Source: Hymenobacter latericoloratus | Lineage (GTDB): Bacteria; Bacteroidota; Bacteroidia; Cytophagales; Hymenobacteraceae | DNA length: 64,000 bases | Reading direction: 5' to 3' | Assembly: GCF_014199535.1 (NCBI RefSeq) | Contig: NZ_JACHNV010000010.1 | Span: 1 to 64,000, forward strand | Shown here: positions 43,597 to 51,515 of the stretch, piece by piece | Layout: the number at the start of each line of letters is the position of its first letter | Numbering within the stretch: the first letter of the stretch is position 1 | Program-made: the position numbers and the translations under genes | The notes under the pieces: generated by a model | Database searches by the model: none | Seen by the model: the letters and a program-made list of their open reading frames with translations, nothing else | Told to the model about the DNA's origin: nothing

Positions 43597-44466
43597 CTAC
43601 TGTCTACGCCCCTTCCGGCGGACTTGCTTCGGCCGTACAGGCGGCGCCGGCTGAGGCAGCGTGGTTGATACCTCGGGACGAGCCTTCCGCTCAGCTTCCG
43701 GCTCCCTAACCGGCTTCACGGATGCCGCCAGGGCCTCCCGCAGCTGCGCCCCTTTGTAGCCTACTTCCTGGCCCCTCAAAGCCACTCCTTCCGTTTCAAA
43801 GCTAACGCCGCGCAATACCCCGCCCTTGTCGTGGGTGTAGCGAATCTCGATGGCTAGTTTTTGCAATTGCAAAGCCAGCCACTGCTCCCCTTCCCTATCC
43901 GACTGCTGCAGCAGCTGCGCCAGCGCCTGACTTACCCGCTGCCGCGCCACCTCCTTGGTGGGGTCTAGTGTCTTCAAACTACGCCGCCTTTCGGGTAGCG
44001 GGTCCATGCCCAGCTCCTGGCTTATCTGCCGCGTGACGGCTGGCTGCCGGTAAAAATTATTATCCGTTCGCAACGCCGGGCCGCCGTCAATCGGCACCCG
44101 GTTCAGGTAGATGTGCACGTGGGCGTGCTGCTTGTCCCGGTGCTCATACACGACCACCTGGTGCCGATCAATCGGTGCTCCCATCAACTCACAATAGCGC
44201 TTGGCCGCCGCCACCTTTTGCGCCTGACTCACGGCTTCCCCGGCCTTCCACGAAAGGACCGTATGCCACACGGGTTTCCGCACGCGCTTGCTCCGGGCCG
44301 CCACGGCCTGCATATCCTGCGCCATCTCTTTCGGGCTTCCTGGAATTACGTTGGAGACCACTAAAAGTGGCGCCTCCCCTGGCTCCTTACCCCTCCCCTG
44401 CCGCTGCCCAGCCCCGTAAGTCAGCGCGCCCTCAAAGTCGCTACCCGTGGTTGTTTTCGCAATCAT
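43597..44466 (-). CDS. mobA: relaxase/mobilisation nuclease (MOBP-type)
   Basis: A 289-residue relaxase that nicks oriT and binds covalently to the transferred strand. The metal-binding HUH motif is EHRDKQHAHVHIYLNRVP (about 110-127), and the active tyrosine may be in LTYGAGQ near residue 17. FYRQPAVTRQISQELG follows. It overlaps the mobC stop by four bases (ATGA). The protein is short, lacking the primase or helicase domains of large relaxases. Confidence 0.88.
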   Translation of the reverse strand: MIAKTTTGSDFEGALTYGAGQRQGRGKEPGEAPLLVVSNVIPGSPKEMAQDMQAVAARSKRVRKPVWHTVLSWKAGEAVSQAQKVAAAKRYCELMGAPIDRHQVVVYEHRDKQHAHVHIYLNRVPIDGGPALRTDNNFYRQPAVTRQISQELGMDPLPERRRSLKTLDPTKEVARQRVSQALAQLLQQSDREGEQWLALQLQKLAIEIRYTHDKGGVLRGVSFETEGVALRGQEVGYKGAQLREALAASVKPVREPEAERKARPEVSTTLPQPAPPVRPKQVRRKGRRQ

Positions 44467-44786
44467 ATCAGGTAGCCTCTAATAATGGTCAGCGCCTCTA
44501 ACAGCTGCGCCTCATGGTTGCTAAACGACTTACCAGCCTGTGCCAGACGCGCAATCTGATTAAGGTTAGTACCAATGCCAACCAGCTGCCGTCGCAACTC
44601 TGCCGGGACGCTTTCTTTTATCTCTACCCCCCGTCCAACGTCCCGCAAATAGGCTGACACCTTCTTATAACCAGCTGCCGCCGCTTTCTCCTGCAGCTCC
44701 TTTTTCTCATCAGGACTTACGCGCACATCAATGCGTGAAGTGCGCGTAGACTCGGCAGTTGTTTCATCTTGATTCTCTGATTCCAT
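44463..44786 (-). CDS. mobC: MobC-like relaxosome accessory protein
   Basis: A 107-residue DNA-binding protein with a ribbon-helix-helix start (RIDVRVSPDEKKELQEKAAAAGYKKVSAYLRDV) and the MobC C-terminus (LVGIGTNLNQIARLAQAGKSFSNHEAQLLEAL). It helps the relaxase at oriT. It is the first gene of the mob operon; a consensus promoter lies about 60 bp upstream. Confidence 0.88.
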   Translation of the reverse strand: MESENQDETTAESTRTSRIDVRVSPDEKKELQEKAAAAGYKKVSAYLRDVGRGVEIKESVPAELRRQLVGIGTNLNQIARLAQAGKSFSNHEAQLLEALTIIRGYLI

Positions 44787-44804
44787 AAGCTATTTACGGC
44801 GGTT

Positions 44805-44838
44805 GGTGAAGAATGGCTACTGAATAGTAATGTTCACC
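44805..44838. promoter_or_regulatory. inverted repeat in the mobC leader
   Basis: GGTGAA (44805-44810) and TTCACC (44833-44838), with an alternative pair GAATGG/CCATTC in the same segment. It lies between the mob promoter and mobC and could be an operator for MobC, a protein with a ribbon-helix-helix fold. Confidence 0.35.
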
Positions 44839-44845
44839 ATTCAAG

Positions 44846-44876
44846 CAAATCTAAGCAGCTAGACCTAGCAAGCCAA
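44846..44876 (-). promoter_or_regulatory. mob operon promoter (minus strand)
   Basis: On the minus strand TTG (44876-44874), a 20-bp spacer and TAGATTTG (44853-44846) give a full match to the Bacteroidota consensus. The start point would be near 44839, about 53 bases before mobC. The -33 box overlaps the outer arm of the candidate oriT, so relaxosome binding may repress the operon. Confidence 0.7.
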
Positions 44877-44953
44877 GCCATGTGAGCCTGCGAACTTGGC
44901 GGTGTCATTGACTCTGGCAAACGAAGTTTGTCCGGACAATGACATGGCTTGCT
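44871..44953. other. candidate origin of transfer (oriT)
   Basis: Three inverted repeats are nested or overlapping: AAGCCATGT (44875-44883)/ACATGGCTT (44942-44950), TGTCATTG (44903-44910)/CAATGACA (44937-44944), and CAAAC (44918-44922)/GTTTG (44926-44930) with a GAA loop. The palindrome GTCCGGAC follows the inner hairpin. It stands directly upstream of mobC-mobA. This is the layout of a MOBP-type oriT. The nick site cannot be named from sequence. Confidence 0.6.
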
Positions 44954-45307
44954 GGTCGATGAACGAACGGATTGAACGAGGACGTTGAACGGGGCTAGGA
45001 CTATAACTAGCGCGCTTCTTTGCATCATTGCTTCCTTGCTTCAATGAAGCACTTAAAACACGAATTAAACTTGGTGATGAAGGACCAGAACATTTGAATA
45101 CACATTGCTACTATCTACTGCAATTTCTGCTTCAAAGAATCGGTGCTTCATTGCTTCATTGCTTCACACGTAGCTTTTATACTACTTGTAAAATTGCCAC
45201 GTTACTATTGCTTCGTCGCTTCATTGCTTCATTGCTTCACTGCAGGTTTCTCAAAGTTTTATTTTTTGCTTCAGTGCTTCATTACTTCGGCGCTTCAATT
45301 TAATCAT

Positions 45308-45336
45308 ACTTCAATGCTTCATTGAAGCATTGAAGT
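45308..45336. repeat. 29-bp near-perfect palindrome inside the array
   Basis: Two 14-bp arms (45308-45321 and 45323-45336) are exact reverse complements around a single T. Each arm holds two phased repeat units (ACTTC and GCTTC), so the repeats converge on one centre. A smaller version, GCTTCA-A-TGAAGC, is at 45038-45050. Confidence 0.85.
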
Positions 45337-45365
45337 ATTGATGCGCTGACAGTCTGCTTCTATAC

Positions 45366-45396
45366 TTCGATAATTCAACGAGGCTATGTATCTTTG
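45366..45396 (+). promoter_or_regulatory. parA promoter within the repeat array
   Basis: TATCTTTG at 45389-45396 is a full -7 match; 20 bp upstream is TTC (45366-45368) in place of TTG. A second -7 match, TAACTTTG, is at 45485-45492. Both are flanked by repeat units, so a protein bound to the array would control parA. Confidence 0.5.
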
Positions 45397-45544
45397 ATGC
45401 CTTGCTTCTTTGCTTCAGCGACTCTTGAACAGTTAGAAGCTCTGAAGCACAGAAGCAAAGAGTCAATGCTTCATTGGCACATTGTAACTTTGAAGCATTG
45501 ACGCATTATGAACCGACTACCACTTTTTTAAAACCACTCACCTA

Positions 45545-46360
45545 ATGAAAAACACTCGGGTAATTGCCTTTGCCACTCAGAAGGGTGGGGCTGGCAAATC
45601 CACCATCGGCACGCACGTCGCCTCGGCGCTCTGCTATCTCTACGGTTACAAAGTGGCGATGCTTGACTGCGACTATCCGCAGAACACCTTGCACGCCTAC
45701 CGCAGCCACGAGCAGCAGCTTCTGCAATCCGACGTGGCTTTTCAGGAGCGGCTCATCAAGCAAGGGGTAACGCCTTACCCGATTGCTATTTCGAGCGTTG
45801 AAAAGGCCGTTGAGGCGATTGACACCCTAGCCGAGAAAGAGTTCGATTTTATCCTGGTGGATACGCCTGGTACGGTCAACGTTGTGGGGTTGAGCGAACT
45901 GCTAGAGCGAGTAGACTACATCTTTCTGCCCATGGAGCCGGATATGGGAACCATTGCCTCCACGATGTCCTACATGCACATTCTGGGCAACTTCACCCAT
46001 AAGCAGCGGCCGGAATCCAACCTGGCAGGCTTTTACGCCTTCTGGAACAAGTTTCTCAAGGCGGAGAAGCGGACGGTTTACACGAAGACCGCCGAGCTGT
46101 TTCGTGAAAAGGGCTATCCGCTGCTCAACAGCCGGGTGGAGTCCCTGGTCAGCATCAAGGACAAGCGCTCCACGATGTTTCCTATGCCGGAAAAGGAGCT
46201 GGGCAAACTCGGCCTGGGCAGCCTGATTACGGAGATTCTGGAATTGGTGCTCGGCAAGGGCACGGTTACCCCCTCGGGCAAGACCATTGACTTCACGCCC
46301 ACGGAATTCGAGCAGCCGGCCCCCGCTGCCCTTGAAACCCTCGACGACAACGCTAAATAA
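45545..46360 (+). CDS. parA: ParA/MinD-type partition ATPase (TraA-like)
   Basis: A 271-residue ATPase with a deviant Walker A KGGAGKST (13-20), Walker A' (VAMLDCDYPQNTLHAY) and Walker B FILVDTPG. It segregates the replicon with a DNA-bound partner. The order ParA then a small ribbon-helix-helix protein matches traA-traB of CTnDOT-like elements and also partition cassettes. It is preceded by the repeat array and followed after 11 bp by its partner. Confidence 0.9.
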   Translation: MKNTRVIAFATQKGGAGKSTIGTHVASALCYLYGYKVAMLDCDYPQNTLHAYRSHEQQLLQSDVAFQERLIKQGVTPYPIAISSVEKAVEAIDTLAEKEFDFILVDTPGTVNVVGLSELLERVDYIFLPMEPDMGTIASTMSYMHILGNFTHKQRPESNLAGFYAFWNKFLKAEKRTVYTKTAELFREKGYPLLNSRVESLVSIKDKRSTMFPMPEKELGKLGLGSLITEILELVLGKGTVTPSGKTIDFTPTEFEQPAPAALETLDDNAK

Positions 46361-46371
46361 CGCCCGCTCCC

Positions 46372-47061
46372 ATGGCCAAGAAAACCACTGAATCCAAAGA
46401 AGCCGCGGCCGAGCGGCGCCAGCGTGAACTTGCTGCCCTCACCTCGGGCGTTGCTGCTTTCAGCCTGATGGGCGACGCCCCCCGGCCAGTGGCGCCGGCA
46501 CCGGCGCCCGCTGAAGCATCCGCAGCTGCCGTTGCGGAGACTCCTGCCGCGCCGTCGATGCCCCCCGCGGCTGAAGTCGCTCCCCCCGCTGCTGCAAAGG
46601 AACCAGCGGGAAAAAAGGCGACGCCTGCGCCAGAGGTGGCGGCCGTACCCGCGGCACCCGTTCAGGCGGTAGAACCCGCAGCAGCGGCGCCGGCACCAGT
46701 AGGGGAGGAGCCCCGCGCGGCCGCCCCCGCACCACTGCCTTCGCCAGCTCCGGCCAGCGCGCCGGAAGAAGAAGACGGGGAGGAAGCCGAGGAGTTGCCC
46801 GTTGCCACACCGGTCACGGCAGGTGGGGAGCTTGACTTGGCGCAGCTGTTCGTGCCTTCGGCGGAGAAGAAAACGACCACCCTCCGCATCACGGCCGACC
46901 ACCAGCAGTATTTCACCCAGCTCGGCTTTATCCTGGGCGGGGGCGCGTCGGCCCCGGATATCATTCATAACATTCTGAATCGCTTTCGGCAGGAGCACGA
47001 AGCGCAGCTGCAGAAGGCGATGAAAAAGCAGATCCGCCAGATGATGGCACCCAAAAAATAG
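46372..47061 (+). CDS. ParB-like ribbon-helix-helix partner (DUF3408-like)
   Basis: A 229-residue protein. Residues 1-155 are low-complexity Ala/Pro/Glu (many AAPAP and PAAEV runs) and probably disordered. The C-terminal 65 residues carry the fold: TTTLRITADHQQYFTQLGF (strand and first helix), ILGGGASAPDIIHNILNRFRQEHE (second helix). This resembles the DUF3408/TraB family. It is the obvious candidate to bind the upstream repeats. A terminator hairpin starts four bases after the stop. Confidence 0.72.
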   Translation: MAKKTTESKEAAAERRQRELAALTSGVAAFSLMGDAPRPVAPAPAPAEASAAAVAETPAAPSMPPAAEVAPPAAAKEPAGKKATPAPEVAAVPAAPVQAVEPAAAAPAPVGEEPRAAAPAPLPSPAPASAPEEEDGEEAEELPVATPVTAGGELDLAQLFVPSAEKKTTTLRITADHQQYFTQLGFILGGGASAPDIIHNILNRFRQEHEAQLQKAMKKQIRQMMAPKK

Positions 47062-47064
47062 GGC

Positions 47065-47084
47065 AGCCCTGGTATCCCAGGGCT
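47065..47084 (+). terminator. terminator after the par operon
   Basis: AGCCCTGG-TATC-CCAGGGCT, a perfect 8-bp stem, followed by ATTTCAT. A second hairpin (47100-47132) with arms CGGCCGGCTCA/TGAGCTGGCCG lies right behind it. Confidence 0.65.
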
Positions 47085-47264
47085 ATTTCATACGTATAGC
47101 GGCCGGCTCACCTTCTGTGGTTGAGCTGGCCGTTCCGTTTCCCGCTCTGGCCTTTTCCTAATACTCCACATTAACGGTGGGGGAGGGGAGAGGCTCTACT
47201 ACCACCCCGCTATGTCTACACAAACCTTATATCCGTCATCACCTTACTCACAATCCGTTACCGC

Positions 47265-49106
47265 GTGAAGGGCGGTGCTATCTGGGCCGTGCTCGGCCTG
47301 CTACTCGTCAGCCCCGGCGCCCGGGCCAACACCCGGACGCCATCTTCCAATAAGACGCCGCAGACCATCGACTCGCTGCGGGCCTTGGTGCGCCACGCCC
47401 CGCTGCCAGATTCCGCTCGCTTTCAGGCGCTGTTGGCATTAAGCGATAAGCTATTTGCCCAGGATGTGGCCGAAGGTCGCCGGGTAGGAGAGCAGGCAGT
47501 AACGTTTGCCCGGCGCCGGCTTGACTGGTCAGGGACAGCCGACGCCTTGTATCAGCTGGTGGTAAACTGTGAGCGGGCTGCCGACTACGTGGCCGCCATG
47601 CACTACAGCCAGCAGGGCGTGGAACTCACTCGTGCGCACCGACCCCGCGACCAGTGGCGCTTCACCCAATGCCTGGGCCTGGTGGCCGTGGATACCAAGG
47701 ATGCGGCCGGTGGCCTGCGCTACCTGCGCCAGGCTTACCGGCAGCAGGCCGCTACCCTCTCGGTAGGGCCCCGCGAGCGGGGTGGCCTGCTGCTGAACCT
47801 GGCCAATACCTTCCTGGTGCTGCAGCGCTACGATTCGGTGCTTCACTACGCCACGCGGGCTTTGCCTTACATGCAGCGCGCGGCCGACGCCCGGGGCCTG
47901 GGTTACGTGTACCAGTTTCGGGGCGAAGTGTATGCCAAGCTGATGCCCCGCTCGCGGGCCAGCCTGGCGGCCGCGGCCACGAACATGCAGCGGGCCCTGC
48001 GCATCATGCAGCACTACCGCTACCAGCCGCAGGCAGCCAGCTCGGCGCTTTCGCTGGCGCGCGTGTACCGCCTGCAGGGTCGGCCCCGGGCCGCCCAGCG
48101 GACGGCGGAGCTGGCCTTGGCCCTGGCCCGCGCGGAGAAAATGCCCGAGTACGAAGCGGATGCCCTCTCCAGCCTGGCCTGGGCCTATGCCGACCAGAAG
48201 CGTCCCGCTCGTGCGGATGAGCTCGACGCCCGGGCTGAGGATCTGCGCGATTCGCTCTTCAACGGCAATAAGGCGCAGGCCCTGGCCCAGCTGCAGGTGC
48301 GCTACGACGTGCAGCTGCTCACCGAGCAGAAAAAGGCGGCTGAGTTTGAACAGCGCAGCCAGCGGGCCCAGCTGCACTCACTCTGGCTGCTGCTGGGCGG
48401 CCTTGCCACGACCGTGGGCGTGGGTGGGGGCCTGTACTGGCGGCTGCGGCGGCAGAAAGCCCTGTTGGCCCTGGCCAACCAGGCCAACTGCCGGGCCGTG
48501 GCCGAGAAGGAAGTGTTGCTGCAGGAAATTCACCACCGAGTCAAAAACAACCTGCAGCTGGTCAGCAGCCTGCTGGCCTGGCAGCGCAGCACCCTGCCCG
48601 ACCCCGTACTGCAGCAGGCCCTGGCCAGTTCGCAAGCCCGCATCCAGAGCATGGCCCTGGTGCACGAGTTTCTGTACCGGGCCGACAACCTCTCGCAGGT
48701 GCGCATGAACGAGTATCTGGGCGAGTTGCTGGAATCCCTGCACCGCTCGCTTACCACGCCCCAGCAGCGCATTCAGCTGAGCAGCAGCCTGACGCCCCTG
48801 GTCATGGACCCCAAAGAAGCCAGCGCCCTGGGCCTGGTGGTGAATGAGTTGGTGACCAACGCCTACAAGCACGCGTTCCAGGACCGGGACCGTGGTCATC
48901 TGCACGTGGCGCTGGCACAGACTGCTGCCGGCTTCCAGCTTACGGTGCAGGATGACGGGGCGGGCTTACCAGCGGCGGGAACTGTGCCCGAAACTCATTC
49001 GCTGGGCTTGCAGTTGGTGAATACCCTAGCTCGACAGCTAAAAGCCAGCGTGTCGACCGCTCCCATTCTTCCCACGGGCACCCAGGTTACCGTGGCCAGC
49101 GTTTGA
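47265..49106 (+). CDS. sensor histidine kinase (LytS-like, HisKA_2) with TPR region
   Basis: A 613-residue kinase beginning with GTG. A signal peptide (GLLLVSPGARA) leads to a periplasmic region of TPR-like helices (about 60-340; for example EKMPEYEADALSSLAWAYADQKRP), then one membrane helix (LWLLLGGLATTVGVGGGLYW, about 368-387). The phosphoacceptor segment is LLQEIHHRVKNNLQLVSSLLAW (about 420-441), of the HisKA_2 type, followed by an ATPase domain (LVVNELVTNAYKHAF; DDGAGLP). It pairs with the LytTR regulator 34 bp downstream. Signal unknown. Confidence 0.85.
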   Translation: MKGGAIWAVLGLLLVSPGARANTRTPSSNKTPQTIDSLRALVRHAPLPDSARFQALLALSDKLFAQDVAEGRRVGEQAVTFARRRLDWSGTADALYQLVVNCERAADYVAAMHYSQQGVELTRAHRPRDQWRFTQCLGLVAVDTKDAAGGLRYLRQAYRQQAATLSVGPRERGGLLLNLANTFLVLQRYDSVLHYATRALPYMQRAADARGLGYVYQFRGEVYAKLMPRSRASLAAAATNMQRALRIMQHYRYQPQAASSALSLARVYRLQGRPRAAQRTAELALALARAEKMPEYEADALSSLAWAYADQKRPARADELDARAEDLRDSLFNGNKAQALAQLQVRYDVQLLTEQKKAAEFEQRSQRAQLHSLWLLLGGLATTVGVGGGLYWRLRRQKALLALANQANCRAVAEKEVLLQEIHHRVKNNLQLVSSLLAWQRSTLPDPVLQQALASSQARIQSMALVHEFLYRADNLSQVRMNEYLGELLESLHRSLTTPQQRIQLSSSLTPLVMDPKEASALGLVVNELVTNAYKHAFQDRDRGHLHVALAQTAAGFQLTVQDDGAGLPAAGTVPETHSLGLQLVNTLARQLKASVSTAPILPTGTQVTVASV

Positions 49107-49140
49107 TGCCGGCCCCTCGCCTCGTCCCTTATTCCACTCT

Positions 49141-49902
49141 ATGGCTACCATCCTCATTGTTGAAGACGAACTGCTGATTGCCGCCGAGATTGAACGCGCC
49201 CTGGTCCGGCTGGGCCACACGCCCCTGCCGCCCGTGGACAACAGCGACGAAGCGCTGAGTGTACTGGCCGCCCAGCCCGTGGAGCTGGTACTGATGGACA
49301 TCAACATTGCCGGCGACTGCGACGGCATTGCGGCCGCGCTGCTTGTGCGGCGGCAGTTTGCCGTGCCGGTGGTGTTTCTGACGGCCCGCTCCGACTCGGC
49401 CACCCTGAACCGGGCCAAGCTGGCCCAGCCCTACGGCTTTCTGGTCAAACCCTTCACCGATGATTCGCTGCGGGTACAGATTGAGCTGGCCCTGTTCAAC
49501 GCCTACGAGGCCGGGCCGGTGGGGCCAGTGCTGGACACGGCCGACGCCGGCACGGAGGTGCTGGGTCCCGCCGAGCGCTGCCCCAAGTTCAAGGACTACC
49601 TGTTCGTGCGCAAAGGTTCGGGCCACGTCAAAGTGCTGCTCAGCGACATCCTCTACTTCGAGGCCCTGCAGAACTACGTGCGCCTGCACACGGTGCGGGA
49701 GCGGTTTGTGTTTGACTCCACCCTTAAGGAGCTGGAGCAAAAGCTGCCCGACCAGTTTTTCAAGACCCACCGCTCCCACATCGTAAACCTGGACCACGTG
49801 CAGGCCTATGAGGAAAGTAGTGTGCTGCTGGGTACCGAATACGTGCCGGTGAGCCGTTCCTGCAAGGACGAGCTAAAGAGCCGCATTCACTTGGTAGGGT
49901 AG
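49141..49902 (+). CDS. LytTR-family response regulator
   Basis: A 253-residue regulator. The receiver domain has VEDE (7-10) and the phospho-accepting Asp53 in VLMDINIAG, with the lysine in LVKPF. The LytTR DNA-binding domain is ILYFEALQNYVRLHTV then FFKTHRSHIVNLDHV and VPVSRSCKDELKSRI. It is the partner of the upstream kinase. The pair sits between the par cassette and the mating-pore operon and may control conjugation. Confidence 0.88.
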   Translation: MATILIVEDELLIAAEIERALVRLGHTPLPPVDNSDEALSVLAAQPVELVLMDINIAGDCDGIAAALLVRRQFAVPVVFLTARSDSATLNRAKLAQPYGFLVKPFTDDSLRVQIELALFNAYEAGPVGPVLDTADAGTEVLGPAERCPKFKDYLFVRKGSGHVKVLLSDILYFEALQNYVRLHTVRERFVFDSTLKELEQKLPDQFFKTHRSHIVNLDHVQAYEESSVLLGTEYVPVSRSCKDELKSRIHLVG

Positions 49903-50000
49903 TCCTGCCACACCCCTATCCCCGTTTTCTGATGCCCGGCTGGCCGGCGACTGTCAGTAGTTTACCTTCGGGCTGGTATCTACGCCATTCTATCCAATCA

Positions 50001-50303
50001 ATGAAAACACCCGAGGAACGCCACGCGCACCTGGAAACCTCCAAGGCCATGCTGGATGAGGTAATGAACGAGGCCGGGCTCAGCAACGGCAGTCAGGGGC
50101 CGGACCGGCTGGATGAACTCACCAGCAACCTCTATAAGCTGGCCGCTTCCAAAGCCATGGATGTGGCAAATGCCCGGCTGGGCGAGTTTGAAGAGGTATT
50201 GACTGCGGCCGGGCTGCCAGCGGATACCGTTATGGCAGAAACTGAAGCCTGCAGGACCGAACTCATCCACCACCTGCGGCAACTAATCCGCGAACGACTC
50301 TAA
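50001..50303 (+). CDS. small helical protein, unknown
   Basis: A 100-residue cytosolic, helix-rich protein (TPEERHAHLETSKAMLDEVM; ARLGEFEEVLTAAGL; ELIHHLRQLIRERL). No family recognised. ATG at 50001 is preferred over an earlier in-frame start at 49932 that adds a non-conserved-looking stretch. A long hairpin follows 26 bp after the stop. Confidence 0.6.
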   Translation: MKTPEERHAHLETSKAMLDEVMNEAGLSNGSQGPDRLDELTSNLYKLAASKAMDVANARLGEFEEVLTAAGLPADTVMAETEACRTELIHHLRQLIRERL

Positions 50304-50328
50304 TAAGTGAGCTCCTATGTGGGCCGCT

Positions 50329-50376
50329 ACAACCCACCGGGGACCGGGCCAATTGGCTTGTTCTCCGGTGGGTTGT
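50329..50376 (+). terminator. long-stem hairpin after the small helical protein
   Basis: ACAACCCACCGG (50329-50340) and CCGGTGGGTTGT (50365-50376) form a perfect 12-bp stem with a 24-base loop. The stretch from here to about 50560 has no gene I can support. Confidence 0.5.
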
Positions 50377-50578
50377 TGTGCTTGGGAGAATAACGGGGCC
50401 CTGCTTAGCCCAGAGCACATCGTGCCGGGGCTGGTCAGGTCCATGGGAGGCAGCAGAGATGAGGCCATTCAGCGCGAAAACGGCCAGGAAAGGACTTCCA
50501 TTCGTGTGGAGTCGCTGCACCTCACCACCCGATTTTAACCGTTCGTCAACTTTCTACTAATCGGGTTTTGGGGCCGGA

Positions 50579-50586
50579 TATGTTTG
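50579..50586 (+). promoter_or_regulatory. -7 promoter box of the tra operon
   Basis: TATGTTTG matches TAnnTTTG, 75 bp before the first gene at 50661. The leader contains the palindrome GGTCGGCCGACC (50622-50633) and two stems that cannot form together: CCTCGG (50598-50603)/CCGAGG (50634-50639) and TGGCAC (50606-50611)/GTGCCA (50639-50644). Confidence 0.5.
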
Positions 50587-50660
50587 CACAAGTCAAACCT
50601 CGGTTTGGCACGCCCACGCTCAGGTCGGCCGACCCGAGGTGCCACGCTTGATTTCTGCCG

Positions 50661-51470
50661 ATGCTCAGCGCTTACTCCTGGAGCCAGTTTGGCCTGTTTA
50701 TGCTGGTCGTGGTTCTGCTCTACTACCTGATAGTCGGGTTACTCTACTACCGCGCCGAACTCGCCCCGCTACTCGCACTCGGTAAGCGCGGCGCGGGCAG
50801 CACTCCGGCCACTGTCACGGCTCCGCCCGCCCTGGTGCGCCCGACCTCGGCCTTTGCGCCACCGCAACCGGCTGCCACGGAGGCAGCACCGGAAGCTACG
50901 GTAGAGGAGGAAGGCGCCGCCGAGAACCTGCCCCCGGCCACCGAATCGGTAGTGGAAGGCCAGTTACCAGCCTCCACCGCCACGGCCACCGGCCAGGACC
51001 AGAGTGCCGACGACAGTACGCCCATGGATGCTGCTTCGGCCTCAGCTGAGGAACAAGCCGCGGCGCAGGACCAGACCCGGACCGAAGCCCCCGATCAGGC
51101 CGATGAACGCCTGGCCGAACTGGTGCGGCGCCAAGCCCACGCCGAAGCGGACCCGCCGGCGGCCGTCGACCAACCCGCTGAACTACTCGACGCCGAGCCC
51201 GCGCTTCAGCAGCGGCTGCTGGTGAGCTACGAGCCGCTGGCTTCATTCGAGGAGCCGGTCGCCTCCCCGCTGGACATCATCACCGCCGGGCCCGCGCCGC
51301 GGCTGGTGGCCGCCGAATCAGTCAGCGAATACATCGCCCTGCTGCAGGCGGGCCAGAACCCGCCCGCCCCGGCCGGCCTGCAGGGCAGCTGCCTGGCCGA
51401 GCAAATGGCCCAGCACCTGGAAGAATACCAGGCCGAGCTGGCCGCCCTGTTCGGGGCCGACGAGCTGTAG
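50661..51470 (+). CDS. membrane-anchored acidic protein at the head of the tra operon
   Basis: A 269-residue protein with one N-terminal helix (FGLFMLVVVLLYYLIVGLLYY, about 10-30) and a long acidic, Ala/Pro/Glu-rich, probably disordered tail with a more ordered C-terminus (SVSEYIALLQAGQNP; CLAEQMAQHLEEYQAELAALFG). Proteins of this shape occur before traE in Bacteroidota tra loci, but the function is not known. Confidence 0.65.
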   Translation: MLSAYSWSQFGLFMLVVVLLYYLIVGLLYYRAELAPLLALGKRGAGSTPATVTAPPALVRPTSAFAPPQPAATEAAPEATVEEEGAAENLPPATESVVEGQLPASTATATGQDQSADDSTPMDAASASAEEQAAAQDQTRTEAPDQADERLAELVRRQAHAEADPPAAVDQPAELLDAEPALQQRLLVSYEPLASFEEPVASPLDIITAGPAPRLVAAESVSEYIALLQAGQNPPAPAGLQGSCLAEQMAQHLEEYQAELAALFGADEL

Positions 51471-51515
51471 AGCCCGGCCCACCCATACCCACACGTCTCA
51501 TTCTTTCCCATTCGT

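Larger units (their letters stand above)
45014..45496. repeat. 8-bp-phased GCTTC repeat array, probable centromere/partition site
   Basis: An AT-rich 480-bp stretch filled with GCTTC (or ACTTC) pentamers spaced by exactly 8 bp, consensus unit GCTTCATT. Runs start at 45014, 45022 (GCATC), 45030, 45038; at 45145, 45153, 45161; at 45210, 45218, 45226, 45234; at 45268, 45276, 45284, 45292; at 45308, 45316; at 45356, 45364; at 45404, 45412. Inverted copies (GAAGC) start at 45324, 45332, 45436, 45444, 45452 and 45492. The array runs up to parA and overlaps its promoter boxes. Short tandem repeats in direct and inverted orientation are what ribbon-helix-helix partition proteins bind. Confidence 0.85.

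Noticed and set aside
45028-45325. Open frames of 60-91 codons inside the repeat array
   Set aside because: Their Phe/Leu/Ser/His composition simply reflects translation of the GCTTCATT repeat.
45014-45496. CRISPR array
   Set aside because: Units are 8 bp with no unique 30-bp spacers, orientation changes, and no cas gene is near.
50317-50560. Short coding region after the small helical protein
   Set aside because: The frame overlaps the 12-bp-stem hairpin and shows no domain or leader.
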